Below are positions 34,636 to 43,434 of a stretch of 64,000 nucleotides of DNA, in pieces. Every line of letters starts with the position of its first letter. Position 1 is the stretch's first letter. The DNA lies in assembly GCA_905235745.1 (NCBI GenBank), contig CAJOMN010000001.1, positions 62,001 to 126,000 on the forward strand. The letters run 5' to 3'. Source of the DNA: an uncultured Lachnospiraceae bacterium. GTDB lineage: Bacteria > Bacillota > Clostridia > Lachnospirales > Lachnospiraceae. Below the pieces are notes generated by a model, which was not told the origin of the DNA, did no database searches, and saw nothing but the letters and a program-made list of their open reading frames with translations. The translations under genes were made by a program, and so were the position numbers.

Positions 34636-35451
34636 CTACGGTGCCGCAAGCGAATTGTATATCTTGATCTCGACCCGGCGGTTTTTGGCTCTTCCTTCGG
34701 GAGTTGAATTATCCGCAACCGGAATGTATTCGCCGCGTCCCGAATGCTTTATCATCGCGGGATCAAGATTGGTATTCTCCGCAAGATAATCAAACACCGA
34801 CAATGCTCTTGCGCTTGAGAGTTCATTGTTATTTGCAAACCTTGCAGTATGAATAGGCACATTGTCGGTATGTCCCTCGACCTCTATCGTGGAATCGGCG
34901 TATTTCTGCAGTATCACAGCCACCTTTTCCATGAGCGGAAGCGCCTCGGTCTTGAGGTTGGCATCGCCCGAATCGAACAGGAGCGCACCGTTAAGTGTCA
35001 GTTCAACATACTGGCTTGTAAAATCAACATCTATATCGCCGGACAGATTCTGTTCCGCAATAGCTTCCTCTATCTTCTCGGCAAGCTGCTCGTTCTGCCT
35101 CAGCATTTCCTCCTGTACATCCGAAACTTTCTGGTCGAATTCCTTATATTCCTCCGATTCCTCATCCGAATCGGAGGACTTCCCCATCGTGTTCATATAT
35201 TCGTCGAGCTGGGACAGCTGGCTGACTCCGTTATTGATGAGCAGTCCTTCAAGGAGAGATGATCCGCCCGAATCGAATATCGAAAACGTCTGTGAAAAAC
35301 TTGCTGCCAATAGAGCGAACTTCTCGGCATCTATCGTTGACATGGCAAACAGCATGACGAAGAAGCACAGCAGCAGGTTCATCAGGTCGGCAAAGGTCGA
35401 TTGCCACGCCGGCGCGCCTTTAGGCGGCTCGTCTTCTTTGCGCTTGGCCAC
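34636..35451 (-). CDS. motB: Flagellar stator protein MotB
   Basis: MotB anchors the stator to peptidoglycan and carries the ion-binding Asp. The 271-residue protein has one membrane helix (about 22-44) with that Asp in WQSTFADLMNLLLCFFVML. A long acidic coiled part follows (about 95-140), then an OmpA-like peptidoglycan-binding domain with VEGHTDNVPIHTARFANN and LSSARALSVFDYL. The start is a GTG whose first base is the last base of the motA stop, so the two genes are coupled. The pore sequence alone does not settle whether the ion is proton or sodium. Confidence 0.95.
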   Translation of the reverse strand: MAKRKEDEPPKGAPAWQSTFADLMNLLLCFFVMLFAMSTIDAEKFALLAASFSQTFSIFDSGGSSLLEGLLINNGVSQLSQLDEYMNTMGKSSDSDEESEEYKEFDQKVSDVQEEMLRQNEQLAEKIEEAIAEQNLSGDIDVDFTSQYVELTLNGALLFDSGDANLKTEALPLMEKVAVILQKYADSTIEVEGHTDNVPIHTARFANNNELSSARALSVFDYLAENTNLDPAMIKHSGRGEYIPVADNSTPEGRAKNRRVEIKIYNSLAAP

Positions 35452-36248
35452 TATTCTTCGCCTCCCCCTTCTTCATCGCCGGACGACCCGCGTGCTCCGG
35501 GTGCCAGGAACGATTTAAGCTTTTCTTCGATAACTCTCGGGTTCTCACCTGCCTGTATTGACAGGAGTCCTTCAATGGTGATTTCCTTGACTTTGATCTC
35601 GTCACCGTTGACCTTTTTAAGCTTTGAGGCAAAAGGTGCGCATATCCAGTTGGCAAGAACCGAGCCGTAAAATGTCGTGATCAGGGCAACGGCCATGTTA
35701 GGGCCAAGTGCCGCAACATCATCCATATGATAAAGCATCATTACGAGACCGAGCAGGGTTCCTATCATACCCCATGCGGGACCCATGCCTCCGAGATCCT
35801 CCCAGAAACCGATATTGGTCTTGTGGCGCTCTTCGATGCTGATAAGTTCCGTTTCCATTATTCCTCTTACAAGATCGGGATCCGTACCGTCGACAATGAG
35901 CATGATTCCTTTTTGCAGGAACACATCATCCAGATCGGAAGCTGCTTCTTCTAACGAAAGCAGACCTTCCTTACGTGCTACGTTAGAAAGATCTATTATC
36001 TTCTGTATGATGACGCCGGGATCTTCGTTTCCGTGCATGAAAGCGATCTTGGCGCTCTTTAATCCGTTAACAAATTCCTGAATGCTCCTGCCGCCGAATA
36101 TCGCGGCAAAAGCTCCGCCGAATGTGATCATGGCGGAGGGTGCATCGAGGAAGTACTTGATGCCGGCCGGTCCGTCCTGTCCGATGAATATCGACACGAT
36201 CATGAATATCAGACCGGCTACTACACCAATCAAGCTTGCTAAATCCAA
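35451..36248 (-). CDS. motA: Flagellar stator protein MotA
   Basis: MotA forms the pentameric ring around MotB that drives rotor movement. The 265 residues show four membrane helices and the family start MDLASLIGVVAGLIFMIVSI. They also contain LRGIMETELISIEERHK-like cytoplasmic contacts and GMIGTLLGLVMMLYHMDD in helix three. The start codon is TTG at 36248; this gives the conserved MDL N-terminus and no ATG or GTG nearby fits. An AGGA lies about a dozen bases upstream. It appears to begin a new transcription unit. Confidence 0.94.
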   Translation of the reverse strand: MDLASLIGVVAGLIFMIVSIFIGQDGPAGIKYFLDAPSAMITFGGAFAAIFGGRSIQEFVNGLKSAKIAFMHGNEDPGVIIQKIIDLSNVARKEGLLSLEEAASDLDDVFLQKGIMLIVDGTDPDLVRGIMETELISIEERHKTNIGFWEDLGGMGPAWGMIGTLLGLVMMLYHMDDVAALGPNMAVALITTFYGSVLANWICAPFASKLKKVNGDEIKVKEITIEGLLSIQAGENPRVIEEKLKSFLAPGARGSSGDEEGGGEE

Positions 36249-36290
36249 AACTCTACACCATCCTAATTACATAAATGAACACACTGATTA

Positions 36291-36319
36291 ATTGTACTAA
36301 ATTTTTATGTAAATGTCTA
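36291..36319 (-). promoter_or_regulatory. Sigma-A promoter in front of motA
   Basis: The minus strand has TAGACA (36314-36319), a 17-base spacer and TACAAT (36291-36296), each one mismatch from consensus. The predicted start is about 36 bases before the TTG of motA. It lies just after a long palindrome downstream of flgE, so motA onward could be transcribed separately from the flgB-flgE part. Confidence 0.65.
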
Positions 36320-36343
36320 TGCTTTTTTAGATGCCATTGGTAG

Positions 36344-36408
36344 TGTCATGGGGACGGTTCTTTTTGTCACATTCCCGGCTGTGACAAAAAGAACCGTCCC
36401 CTTTGACA
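36344..36408. repeat. Long palindromic repeat element between flgE and motA
   Basis: A perfect 21-bp inverted repeat (36350-36370 with 36381-36401, beginning GGGGACGGTTC) has a 10-base loop. Five more pairs lie outside it (36344-36348 with 36404-36408). I recall similar GGGGACGGTTC palindromes scattered through many Bacillota genomes, sometimes with IS200-type transposases; that is recollection, not a search. The hairpin follows flgE directly (12 bp after its stop) and could also stop transcription or protect mRNA ends, though it lacks a T run. Confidence 0.85.
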
Positions 36409-36420
36409 ATCTAGCGATTA

Positions 36421-37836
36421 TTATCTCTTAAGGTTTGTAAGTTCCTCAAGCATCGAATCCGAAACCGTGATGATACGGCTGTTTGCCTGGAAGCCTCTCT
36501 GGGTTGTGATCATCTCGGTGAATTCCTGCGACAGGTCAACGTTGGACATTTCGAGAACGCCTGTTGAAAGTGCGCCACTGCCTGCGGTAATATCATCACC
36601 TATACCGTCGAATGCGCCGGAGTTCGGTGTTGACTGGTAAAGGTTATCTCCGATCTTTTCAAGACCGGAAGGATTCGCAAAGTTGGCGACCGCGATCTGA
36701 CCTAAGAGCTTTGATGTACCGTTATCATATGTTGCGGTGATCTTACCGTCCTGTGCGATAGCAACGCCGCTCATCTCGCCGACCTTACGTCCCGCATAGT
36801 TGCCATTATAATCACCTGCGTTACCTTTGATGGTTGAGGTTCCCTTATGATCATACATTGTTGACGTGCCCGCGCCAATTACGATTTCGTTTGGAAATGC
36901 ATCAATTCCCCCGATTGTAAGTCGGAATGGAACGTCATTTCCATCAGCAGTCACATCCTCGCTCTCACCGGTAATAGTGTCATACGTAAGATAACCCGGA
37001 TTTGTTCCTCCTGTAAGATTCATTGTTTTAGGATATGTACCGGGGCTTGTTGTCTGAGGTCCTCCCGCAACATCATATCCGTTCTTTTCATAACCATTTT
37101 CTGTTGATGAATGCATCAGGCTATATCCTTTTGAATCTACGAGATCAACCGGCGTAAAACTATATTGGCCAGGTGTCGTACTTGACTTAATCGAAAATTT
37201 TGCAACATAACTGTAACCAAGCTCATCATATATTCCTATGTTTACAATAAGTCCCTCCGTAGATGTAAGCTGAGTGCTGTTCTTATCAATAACGCCAGAC
37301 AGGTACGCCTGCCTTGTCTGTTCCGGCTCGCTTGTCAGATTCTCGGCAGACATTATCTTAAGAGGCGTAACGGTATCTTTGATTATCGTACCCGGCTCGT
37401 TAGGATCCTCCTGCCATCCCATTACGGTATAACCGTTTGATGTCATTGCAAGATTTCCCATACCGTCTACATAGAAGGCACCGGCTCTTGTGAAGTAGTT
37501 GTTCGCCCCGTCGCTTACAATGAAGAAGCTGTCGCCCTTGATCTGTACATCAAAGGGATTGCCTGTCGTCTGTGAAGCTCCCGATGTCGTAACATTGGCA
37601 TTTATCGCCGCCGTCGAAACGCCAAGACCTATCTGCTTGGCATTGATACCGCCGCGGCCAGTCTGCGCATTTGCTGCCGATGAGGCCTGCGTCGTCTGGT
37701 ACATAAGATCCTGGAATGTCACGCTCTGTGACTTGTACCCGACCGTGTTAACGTTTGCTATATTATTACCGATAACGTCCATCTTGGTCTGATGTGTTCT
37801 AAGTCCGGCAACTCCGGAAAAAAGTGATCTCATCAT
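36421..37836 (-). CDS. flgE: Flagellar hook protein FlgE
   Basis: FlgE polymerises into the hook. The 471-residue protein has the rod/hook N-terminal motif (MRSLFSGVAGLRTHQTKMDVIGNNIANVNTVGYK). A variable middle (about 150-370) forms the outer hook domains. The C-terminal LEMSNVDLSQEFTEMITTQRGFQANSRIITVSDSMLEELTNLKR forms the inner coiled coil. An upstream GGAGG precedes two ATG codons. Normally flbD follows flgE in this group; here a palindrome and a promoter follow instead. Confidence 0.96.
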   Translation of the reverse strand: MMRSLFSGVAGLRTHQTKMDVIGNNIANVNTVGYKSQSVTFQDLMYQTTQASSAANAQTGRGGINAKQIGLGVSTAAINANVTTSGASQTTGNPFDVQIKGDSFFIVSDGANNYFTRAGAFYVDGMGNLAMTSNGYTVMGWQEDPNEPGTIIKDTVTPLKIMSAENLTSEPEQTRQAYLSGVIDKNSTQLTSTEGLIVNIGIYDELGYSYVAKFSIKSSTTPGQYSFTPVDLVDSKGYSLMHSSTENGYEKNGYDVAGGPQTTSPGTYPKTMNLTGGTNPGYLTYDTITGESEDVTADGNDVPFRLTIGGIDAFPNEIVIGAGTSTMYDHKGTSTIKGNAGDYNGNYAGRKVGEMSGVAIAQDGKITATYDNGTSKLLGQIAVANFANPSGLEKIGDNLYQSTPNSGAFDGIGDDITAGSGALSTGVLEMSNVDLSQEFTEMITTQRGFQANSRIITVSDSMLEELTNLKR

Positions 37837-37928
37837 AAGGCATTTACCTCCAAATATTATGCCGTCCCGTCTGTCATTCGGGGACTGTGCCGGGATCTCC
37901 TTATCGGTCCGATCCCACCATGTGTTCC

Positions 37929-38318
37929 TTAAGCTATTACCGCTCCGTCAATGTTCGTGAATACGTTCCGGTCGGCATCTTTGCCGTCAAGAGCGGTTAT
38001 AACGGTCTGATTTTTAACATTTACTATGAATGCCAGCTGGTCGACCATTACCAGCGATTCATTAATTCCCTTCTGCCCTGCAGCCTGCATCCCTGCGCTA
38101 AGCCTGTCCATGAGCCCGTCCGATATTTCAATGTTTCTCTCGGACAATCTGCTTGCGGCATGTTTGGAAAACTTCGGCACTGCTTCGTGCTGCTTGTCGC
38201 TTAGCACCTCTGCAAATGATTTTCCGTCCGTCTTCCCGGCTTCGCTGCGTGAGCTCTTCTCAAGATACCTGTCCGCTGCCTGTTCGATAGAGGGGAACTG
38301 TCCGGATAAAACCTTCAT
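37929..38318 (-). CDS. Flagellar operon protein of the TIGR02530 type
   Basis: The 129-residue protein matches the conserved small protein found between flgD and flgE in Bacillota. Its core is FSKHAASRLSERNIEISDGLMDRLSAGMQAAGQKG, followed by ESLVMVDQLAFIVNVKNQTVITALD. It has no membrane segment. A recent view that this family helps hook assembly is plausible from context, but the function is not shown by the sequence. Confidence 0.88.
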   Translation of the reverse strand: MKVLSGQFPSIEQAADRYLEKSSRSEAGKTDGKSFAEVLSDKQHEAVPKFSKHAASRLSERNIEISDGLMDRLSAGMQAAGQKGINESLVMVDQLAFIVNVKNQTVITALDGKDADRNVFTNIDGAVIA

Positions 38319-38352
38319 AGCTTACCTCCTTACCTGAACAATCATTAGTTTC

Positions 38353-39042
38353 CTACGCTTCCTCTGCCTCAGAATCATCGTCCGCCGCTGCAGCCTCTGC
38401 CTCTTCAATGTGCACAAGCTCATCCATTCTATCACGGTACTTGCCAAAATCAACGATAGTCGCCTGTGAAAGAAAGCTCTTCTCATAGGTCGTCATATCA
38501 TCAAGTACACCTGAAAGATTGTCTATAACATCCCTGTAACTTGTTGTGAGGTTTGCGAGCGTGGGAAGCGCGCTCATGCTTGACATGAACTCGTTAGCAA
38601 GGTTGTAGGCGTTCAGATACTTCTCATCGACAACGGAATCGAGATTATCTATAGAATATTTGTTCTCGCCGATGTTAAGGTATCCTTTGCCGTTCTCAAC
38701 CGTTACATAGTCGACCTTACCGCCGACTATCTTCTCCTCGAGAGTATTCTCGTTGACATCCTTGACCGTTACATACTGCCCTACGAGCTGTGAGGCACGT
38801 GTAAGATCGGAAGATGCAACAAGGTTAGTCATCTGCTCGAGTTCCGAGAAAGTAGCGAGCTGTGAAACGTATTCGGTATTGTCTGTAGGCTCCAGCGGAT
38901 CCTGATATTTCATTTGAGTAACTAAGAGCTGGAGGAACGCTTCCTTGTCAAGGTCGCCGGACTTCGCCGTGTTCTTCGCCTCGGAAGCAGCAACACCATT
39001 ATTAACGATATCTCCGTTTACAATATTTGCTACTGATGACAT
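38353..39042 (-). CDS. flgD: Hook-cap protein FlgD
   Basis: FlgD caps the growing hook and guides FlgE assembly. The 229-residue protein has the conserved N-terminal block LDKEAFLQLLVTQMKYQDPLEPTDNTEYVSQLATFSELEQM (about 30-70), a smaller beta-rich middle and a very acidic Ala/Glu/Asp tail of about 20 residues. It lies between fliK and the TIGR02530 gene, the usual place. The C-terminal immunoglobulin-like part of proteobacterial FlgD is missing or strongly diverged, as is common in Bacillota. Confidence 0.92.
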   Translation of the reverse strand: MSSVANIVNGDIVNNGVAASEAKNTAKSGDLDKEAFLQLLVTQMKYQDPLEPTDNTEYVSQLATFSELEQMTNLVASSDLTRASQLVGQYVTVKDVNENTLEEKIVGGKVDYVTVENGKGYLNIGENKYSIDNLDSVVDEKYLNAYNLANEFMSSMSALPTLANLTTSYRDVIDNLSGVLDDMTTYEKSFLSQATIVDFGKYRDRMDELVHIEEAEAAAADDDSEAEEA

Positions 39043-39056
39043 ATCCGTCTCCTTTT

Positions 39057-40613
39057 CTAAGCTGTGTAATCAACACTGTTACCCGATCTTGCCATCATGT
39101 CGGCCGAGATCCTCTCCTCGTCGGAAAGTTCCCCGATCTCCTCTTCCTCAAGATCGTTAAGATTGATACTGCGTCTTCTTCCGCTTCTGCCGGCCCGAGC
39201 CATCTGATCACGGTTCGTATTGCCGTCTGCATCGGAATCCGCGCCCTTGTTCAGATCGTAATTGGCGACCGATACTTCAACCGCTTCTACTTTCTGACCC
39301 TGTTCTTCGAATGTCTGCTGCAATGTGATGAGCTGGCTTTCGAGAGCTGCTTTTACAGCTTCATTCTGTACAAGGATATGGGCTGTAACCACTCCGTTCG
39401 TTGACGCGATGTTCATGTTCACCGTCCCCAGGCTTGCGGGGTGCAGCTGCATTTCCATCGAGGTCGTCTCTGCCGAGTAGTTGACTCTGATCGATTGGGT
39501 TACCTGACTCATTATCGAATTCGCATCCGCATTTGAATAACTGGTCACCGTCTCGACCACTTCTCCGAGGTTATTGATCTCGGTCGTAACGACCGTTTGG
39601 GAAGGTGCCGCGTTCGCCTGTTCAACCTCGGCGAATCTCGAAGCCCGATCAAATCCTTCGCTGTCTCCTTTGAGCTGCGATTCCTCACTTCCGGCCGCGG
39701 CCGTAAATGATTCGGTTGCGCTTCCGCCCTGTCTTTGAATCGGATTATCGATTATAGCCTCATGTCCTTCGGCTGCCGCTCTGTCTTCAGGCCTTCCTGT
39801 AACCTCTACCGTAACAGTTTTTGCTTCCGTGCCGGCTGCTACGTCCGTATCTTTGATATCACCGGCTGCTGCCGCATGATCGTTGACGTCCATGTCAGGC
39901 TTTGGCATTTCGATGTCCTGCATATCCTGTTCAAATGAATTAACTGTTTCAACAAGTGCGGGATCGTCTGCCAAGGCATTGTTTTCAAGTTGTGCAACCG
40001 CTTCTGCGATCCGGGCTGCAAGCGTATCGTCATTCAGTAATTCCGAAAAATCATCGCTTGTAATGCCGAAATCGGCGATCAGCCTGTTACCCGCATCTTC
40101 CGCCGCGCTTACTATCTCTTTAATGCTTTCGTACAGATCGGCGTTTGTGATCAGTGAGATCGAATCCTCAACGTTTATAAGTTCCATGCACAGATCTTTG
40201 ACGTTTGCGGGATCGAGCAGATCGGCTGCGCTTATCCCGAGGTTTTCCATTGCCGTTTCGAGTTCTTCGTCACTCACATCCAGTACTTTTTTGATCTTGT
40301 CTATGAGCTGTGAAGCTTTCCCGGCAACTTCTTCGGCAAAAAGCTCCTTGTCGTCTTCATTGGCGACAGGATCCTTTCTGACCTTTTCCCCGGAACCGAT
40401 TTCCTTGCTCCTGGAAGAATTGACAACCGTTCTTGATGTTTTGGCTGCATCATCCGTCTGGGTGCTTTGTGCCTTTGCCGTTGTATCCTTGGCATCCTGC
40501 ATCACAACACCGAAATTCTGAGCATCGGAAACCTTCTGTTCGCCGGCCTTGATACCGGCGGTAACGTTCGTAAGCATCATTTCGCTTACTTTGGTTACTG
40601 TGGTGTTTGCCAT
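39057..40613 (-). CDS. fliK: Hook-length control protein FliK
   Basis: FliK measures hook length and triggers FlhB switching. The 518-residue protein has a long variable, polar N-terminal part rich in Ala, Asp and Glu (about 1-360). A C-terminal Flg_hook domain at about 370-450 has TTSMEMQLHPASLGTVNMNI, then VVTAHILVQNEAVKAALES and LITLQQTFEEQGQKVEAVEVSV. A basic and acidic tail follows. The order ylxF-fliK-flgD is standard. Confidence 0.92.
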   Translation of the reverse strand: MANTTVTKVSEMMLTNVTAGIKAGEQKVSDAQNFGVVMQDAKDTTAKAQSTQTDDAAKTSRTVVNSSRSKEIGSGEKVRKDPVANEDDKELFAEEVAGKASQLIDKIKKVLDVSDEELETAMENLGISAADLLDPANVKDLCMELINVEDSISLITNADLYESIKEIVSAAEDAGNRLIADFGITSDDFSELLNDDTLAARIAEAVAQLENNALADDPALVETVNSFEQDMQDIEMPKPDMDVNDHAAAAGDIKDTDVAAGTEAKTVTVEVTGRPEDRAAAEGHEAIIDNPIQRQGGSATESFTAAAGSEESQLKGDSEGFDRASRFAEVEQANAAPSQTVVTTEINNLGEVVETVTSYSNADANSIMSQVTQSIRVNYSAETTSMEMQLHPASLGTVNMNIASTNGVVTAHILVQNEAVKAALESQLITLQQTFEEQGQKVEAVEVSVANYDLNKGADSDADGNTNRDQMARAGRSGRRRSINLNDLEEEEIGELSDEERISADMMARSGNSVDYTA

Positions 40614-40701
40614 TTTCCGTCCTCCTCTCTTCAGTTTTCAAGGTGCATCAACACTCATATTCTTTATCGGTCAAAGCAGGGAAAATCTTAACCCCCGAAT
40701 C

Positions 40702-41550
40702 TCAGTCGGGATCCATTATCTTTGTTAGCTTCGACGCAATATCCCTGTCCATTGCCTGCAATATCTTCGCGCGCGGATTGGCTTCCATATGTCCGAGTAT
40801 CTTGGCGACAAGGTCAAGGTTGTCGCCCATCTCATTGAATATGGCGGCTGCCTGCTTGGGCTTCATCTCGCTGTACGCCTTGACGTACTCGTCCATGATC
40901 TTGTCGGTCTCTATCTGGGCAACAACCTGTTTGTACAGATATTCCGCATTGTCCGGATCGATCTCCTCGTAATATGCCTTGTACTGCTCTATCTCGGGCG
41001 CTTTGTCCGAAAATACCACTTCCTCGTAGAATTCGGTCTTAAGCTTCTGGAATTCGACCTGGCTGTCCTCAAACGTGCGCAGCCTGACTATCTCCTCCTT
41101 GAGTGCCTTGATCTCCTCGGATTCCTCATCGCTTCCGCTTGCAAGATCCTTTTTGAGCTCATCTATCTGCTTGTTAAGTCTCTCGATCTCCGCAAGAGCA
41201 TCCGGAAGATTATCAAACTCCCCGGCATATTCTTCGGTGCTTGCCGGCTCCGGAAGTATCCTGTTGATGACCGGAACATCCTTTAATATCGGGCGCAGCA
41301 CTCCGGAACCGAATCCTCCGATATCAAGCTTTATCAGAAGCGCCAGAATGGCTATCCAGATGATAACTATCAGGATTACGATCAGCAGTACGGAGGCCGA
41401 AAATCCCTCATCTTCTTCAGCATCCACATACATTCCGCCCGCATCCGTTGCGAGAGCATCGAATTGGGAACCCTTGCCGGACTTTTTGGCTTCTTTGTCT
41501 TTTTTCTTTTTTTCCTTCGGGGAAATCTCTTCCTCTAATTCTTCTGCCAT
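40702..41550 (-). CDS. MotE/YlxF-type flagellar coiled-coil membrane protein
   Basis: The 282-residue protein has a basic and acidic cytoplasmic start with runs of Lys and Glu, and one membrane helix (about 50-72, VLLIVILIVIIWIAILALL). A coiled coil spans about 110-170. The C-terminal domain resembles the MgtE N-terminal fold (YSEMKPKQAAAIFNEMGDN, then AKILGHMEANPRAKIL). This layout and the place between fliJ and fliK identify the YlxF/MotE family. In some bacteria MotE-type proteins support stator or rod function; the role here is inferred. Confidence 0.85.
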   Translation of the reverse strand: MAEELEEEISPKEKKKKDKEAKKSGKGSQFDALATDAGGMYVDAEEDEGFSASVLLIVILIVIIWIAILALLIKLDIGGFGSGVLRPILKDVPVINRILPEPASTEEYAGEFDNLPDALAEIERLNKQIDELKKDLASGSDEESEEIKALKEEIVRLRTFEDSQVEFQKLKTEFYEEVVFSDKAPEIEQYKAYYEEIDPDNAEYLYKQVVAQIETDKIMDEYVKAYSEMKPKQAAAIFNEMGDNLDLVAKILGHMEANPRAKILQAMDRDIASKLTKIMDPD

Positions 41551-41564
41551 ATTAGTTCCTCAGA

Positions 41565-42008
41565 TCACTCGGCCGAACCGAATCTGTAACTTACGAGCTC
41601 GTCTATCTCCTTGCTCTCCTTGGCCGCCTCATCGGCCCTGAACTCTTCAAACTGCTTCTCTTTCAGCTTTTCGTGCGTCTTGCGGTCCTGCATTGCCGCG
41701 GTAAGCTTCGACCGGGCAACCTCAAGCTCCTGTCTTGCCGCCGCAAGATTCAGCCGCTGCTGGTTGACATGGTACTTGATGACCTCGAGACCGTCCTCCG
41801 CCTCTCTTATCTGTCTGATATCAAGATCGGATTCGCACAGCTGCTTGAGATGCGCTTCATACGCGGCCTGCTTCGCGACGAGCGCGTTCAGCTTTTCCTC
41901 TTCCTCGCGCTCTCTGGCCGCAACGATGGCGAACTCGTTCTTTGCCTGCGTTTCAAGTTTTTCTTTGACGTTCAGGATGTTCTGCATCCTGTATCTGAAT
42001 CTGGCCAT
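41565..42008 (-). CDS. fliJ: Flagellar export chaperone FliJ
   Basis: FliJ is a coiled-coil stalk that links the export ATPase ring to FlhA. The 147-residue protein is helical throughout and starts with the family-like MARFRYRMQNILNVKEKLETQAKNEF. The start lies unusually far from any good ribosome binding site. The 79-bp gap to fliI is filled by palindromes, and the bases before the ATG (TAACAACAAGTT) show no AGGAG. Translation may depend on coupling or on an unusual site. Confidence 0.9.
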   Translation of the reverse strand: MARFRYRMQNILNVKEKLETQAKNEFAIVAAREREEEEKLNALVAKQAAYEAHLKQLCESDLDIRQIREAEDGLEVIKYHVNQQRLNLAAARQELEVARSKLTAAMQDRKTHEKLKEKQFEEFRADEAAKESKEIDELVSYRFGSAE

Positions 42009-42022
42009 AACTTGTTGTTAGG

Positions 42023-42086
42023 GGGTACCACCGAAGGTGGTGGGACCCTGACTACACCGCGAGCCCCCCCCTTCAGCGAAGCTGAA
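42023..42086. repeat. Paired GAA-triloop hairpins inserted between fliI and fliJ
   Basis: Two perfect small hairpins lie side by side on the plus strand: ACCACC-GAA-GGTGGT (42027-42041, with an outer GGGT/ACCC pair and a bulge) and TTCAGC-GAA-GCTGAA (42072-42086). A C-rich stretch separates them. They fill the fliI-fliJ gap, start two bases after the fliI stop, and displace the expected ribosome binding site of fliJ. They resemble REP-like elements but have no T run. Confidence 0.75.
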
Positions 42087-42087
42087 T

Positions 42088-43419
42088 TCAAATGGGCGCG
42101 CTCTCCGCCTCTTCCGCAAATATATCCTCAAGAAGCTGTATCTCTTCATTAAGCGTATATCTGCTGTCAACATCCTGACACAGAAAATCATTCACCTGGT
42201 CTATCTTCTCGATTGAATAATCTATGTTCGGATTGGCACCTGCCTTGTACGCCCCTATGTTAATAAGATCCTCAGCCTCGTTGTATGTCGCCAGCACGGT
42301 CTTTAAGCGGTTAGCGACCGCCTTGTGCTCTTTGGTGGCTATCTGGCTCATGCATCGCGATATGCTCTGGAGAACATCGATCGCGGGGTAATGATTTTTG
42401 TGTGCAAGCCGCCGGTCAAGCATGATGTGCCCGTCAAGTATCGACCTTGCCGTGTCGGTTATCGGTTCGTTAAAATCATCACCGTCTACAAGTACCGTAT
42501 AGAGCCCCGTGATCGAGCCCTTGTCATCGCATCCCGCGCGCTCAAGGAGCTTGGGCATCTGTGAATAGACGCTCGGCGGGTAGCCTCTTGTTACCGGGGG
42601 TTCTCCGCTGGCAAGCCCGATCTCGCGCTGTGCCATCGAAAAACGGGTAAGCGAATCCATCATCAGAAGAACATCCCTGCCCTGGTCGCGGAAATATTCC
42701 GCTATCGCGGTCGCGGTCTGGGCGGCCTTTCTGCGGACGAGCGCGGGCTTGTCGCTCGTGGCGACAACGACCACGGATCTTGCCATGCCTTCCTCGCCGA
42801 GATCGCGCTCGATAAACTCCCTTACCTCCCTGCCGCGCTCTCCGATAAGAGCGATGACGTTTATATCCGCTTTGGTGTTCCTCGCAAACATTCCGAGGAG
42901 CGTGCTCTTACCGACACCGGATCCGGCGAATATACCGATACGCTGCCCTTTGCCTATCGTCATCGTACCGTCCACGGCCTTGACCCCGAGCGGCAGTATC
43001 TCACTTATTATCTCGCGCTTTAAAGGGTCGGGCGCGGGAGCTTCTATCGGATAGCTTGCGGTGCAATTAAGCTCCGAGCCGTCTATAGGTCTTCCGAGTC
43101 CGTCAAGAGTCAGTCCCAAAAGCTCCGGCCCTACGGGAACCGAGAGCGGATAGCCGAGATTTTCGACAACACATCCAAACCCGATACCTTCGGTTGACTC
43201 AAAGGGCATGAGCAGTGTTTTGCCGTCCTTGAACCCGACTACCTCCGCATGAACATATCTGTCCTCTTCAGCATCGATGATTATCTTGCACAGATCGTCA
43301 AGCTTTGCATCGGGTCCGTTGCTTTCTATCGTCAGTCCGACAACGTTTACGACCTTGCCGAGCCTCTTGAAGAAAGTCCTGTCATATACTTTGTTGTATT
43401 TATCAAGATCAATGTCCAT
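42088..43419 (-). CDS. fliI: Flagellar export ATPase FliI
   Basis: FliI is the hexameric ATPase of the flagellar export apparatus, related to F1 beta. The 443 residues contain GIFAGSGVGKSTLLG (Walker A, about 165-180), ALIGERGREVREF, the Walker B segment VLLMMDSLTRF, and the arginine-finger region with TRGYPPSVYSQMPKLLERAG. DGHIMLDRRLAHKNHYPAID is also present. It follows fliH by 15 bp. Confidence 0.97.
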   Translation of the reverse strand: MDIDLDKYNKVYDRTFFKRLGKVVNVVGLTIESNGPDAKLDDLCKIIIDAEEDRYVHAEVVGFKDGKTLLMPFESTEGIGFGCVVENLGYPLSVPVGPELLGLTLDGLGRPIDGSELNCTASYPIEAPAPDPLKREIISEILPLGVKAVDGTMTIGKGQRIGIFAGSGVGKSTLLGMFARNTKADINVIALIGERGREVREFIERDLGEEGMARSVVVVATSDKPALVRRKAAQTATAIAEYFRDQGRDVLLMMDSLTRFSMAQREIGLASGEPPVTRGYPPSVYSQMPKLLERAGCDDKGSITGLYTVLVDGDDFNEPITDTARSILDGHIMLDRRLAHKNHYPAIDVLQSISRCMSQIATKEHKAVANRLKTVLATYNEAEDLINIGAYKAGANPNIDYSIEKIDQVNDFLCQDVDSRYTLNEEIQLLEDIFAEEAESAPI

Positions 43420-43434
43420 ATAAAAAAAGAGACC

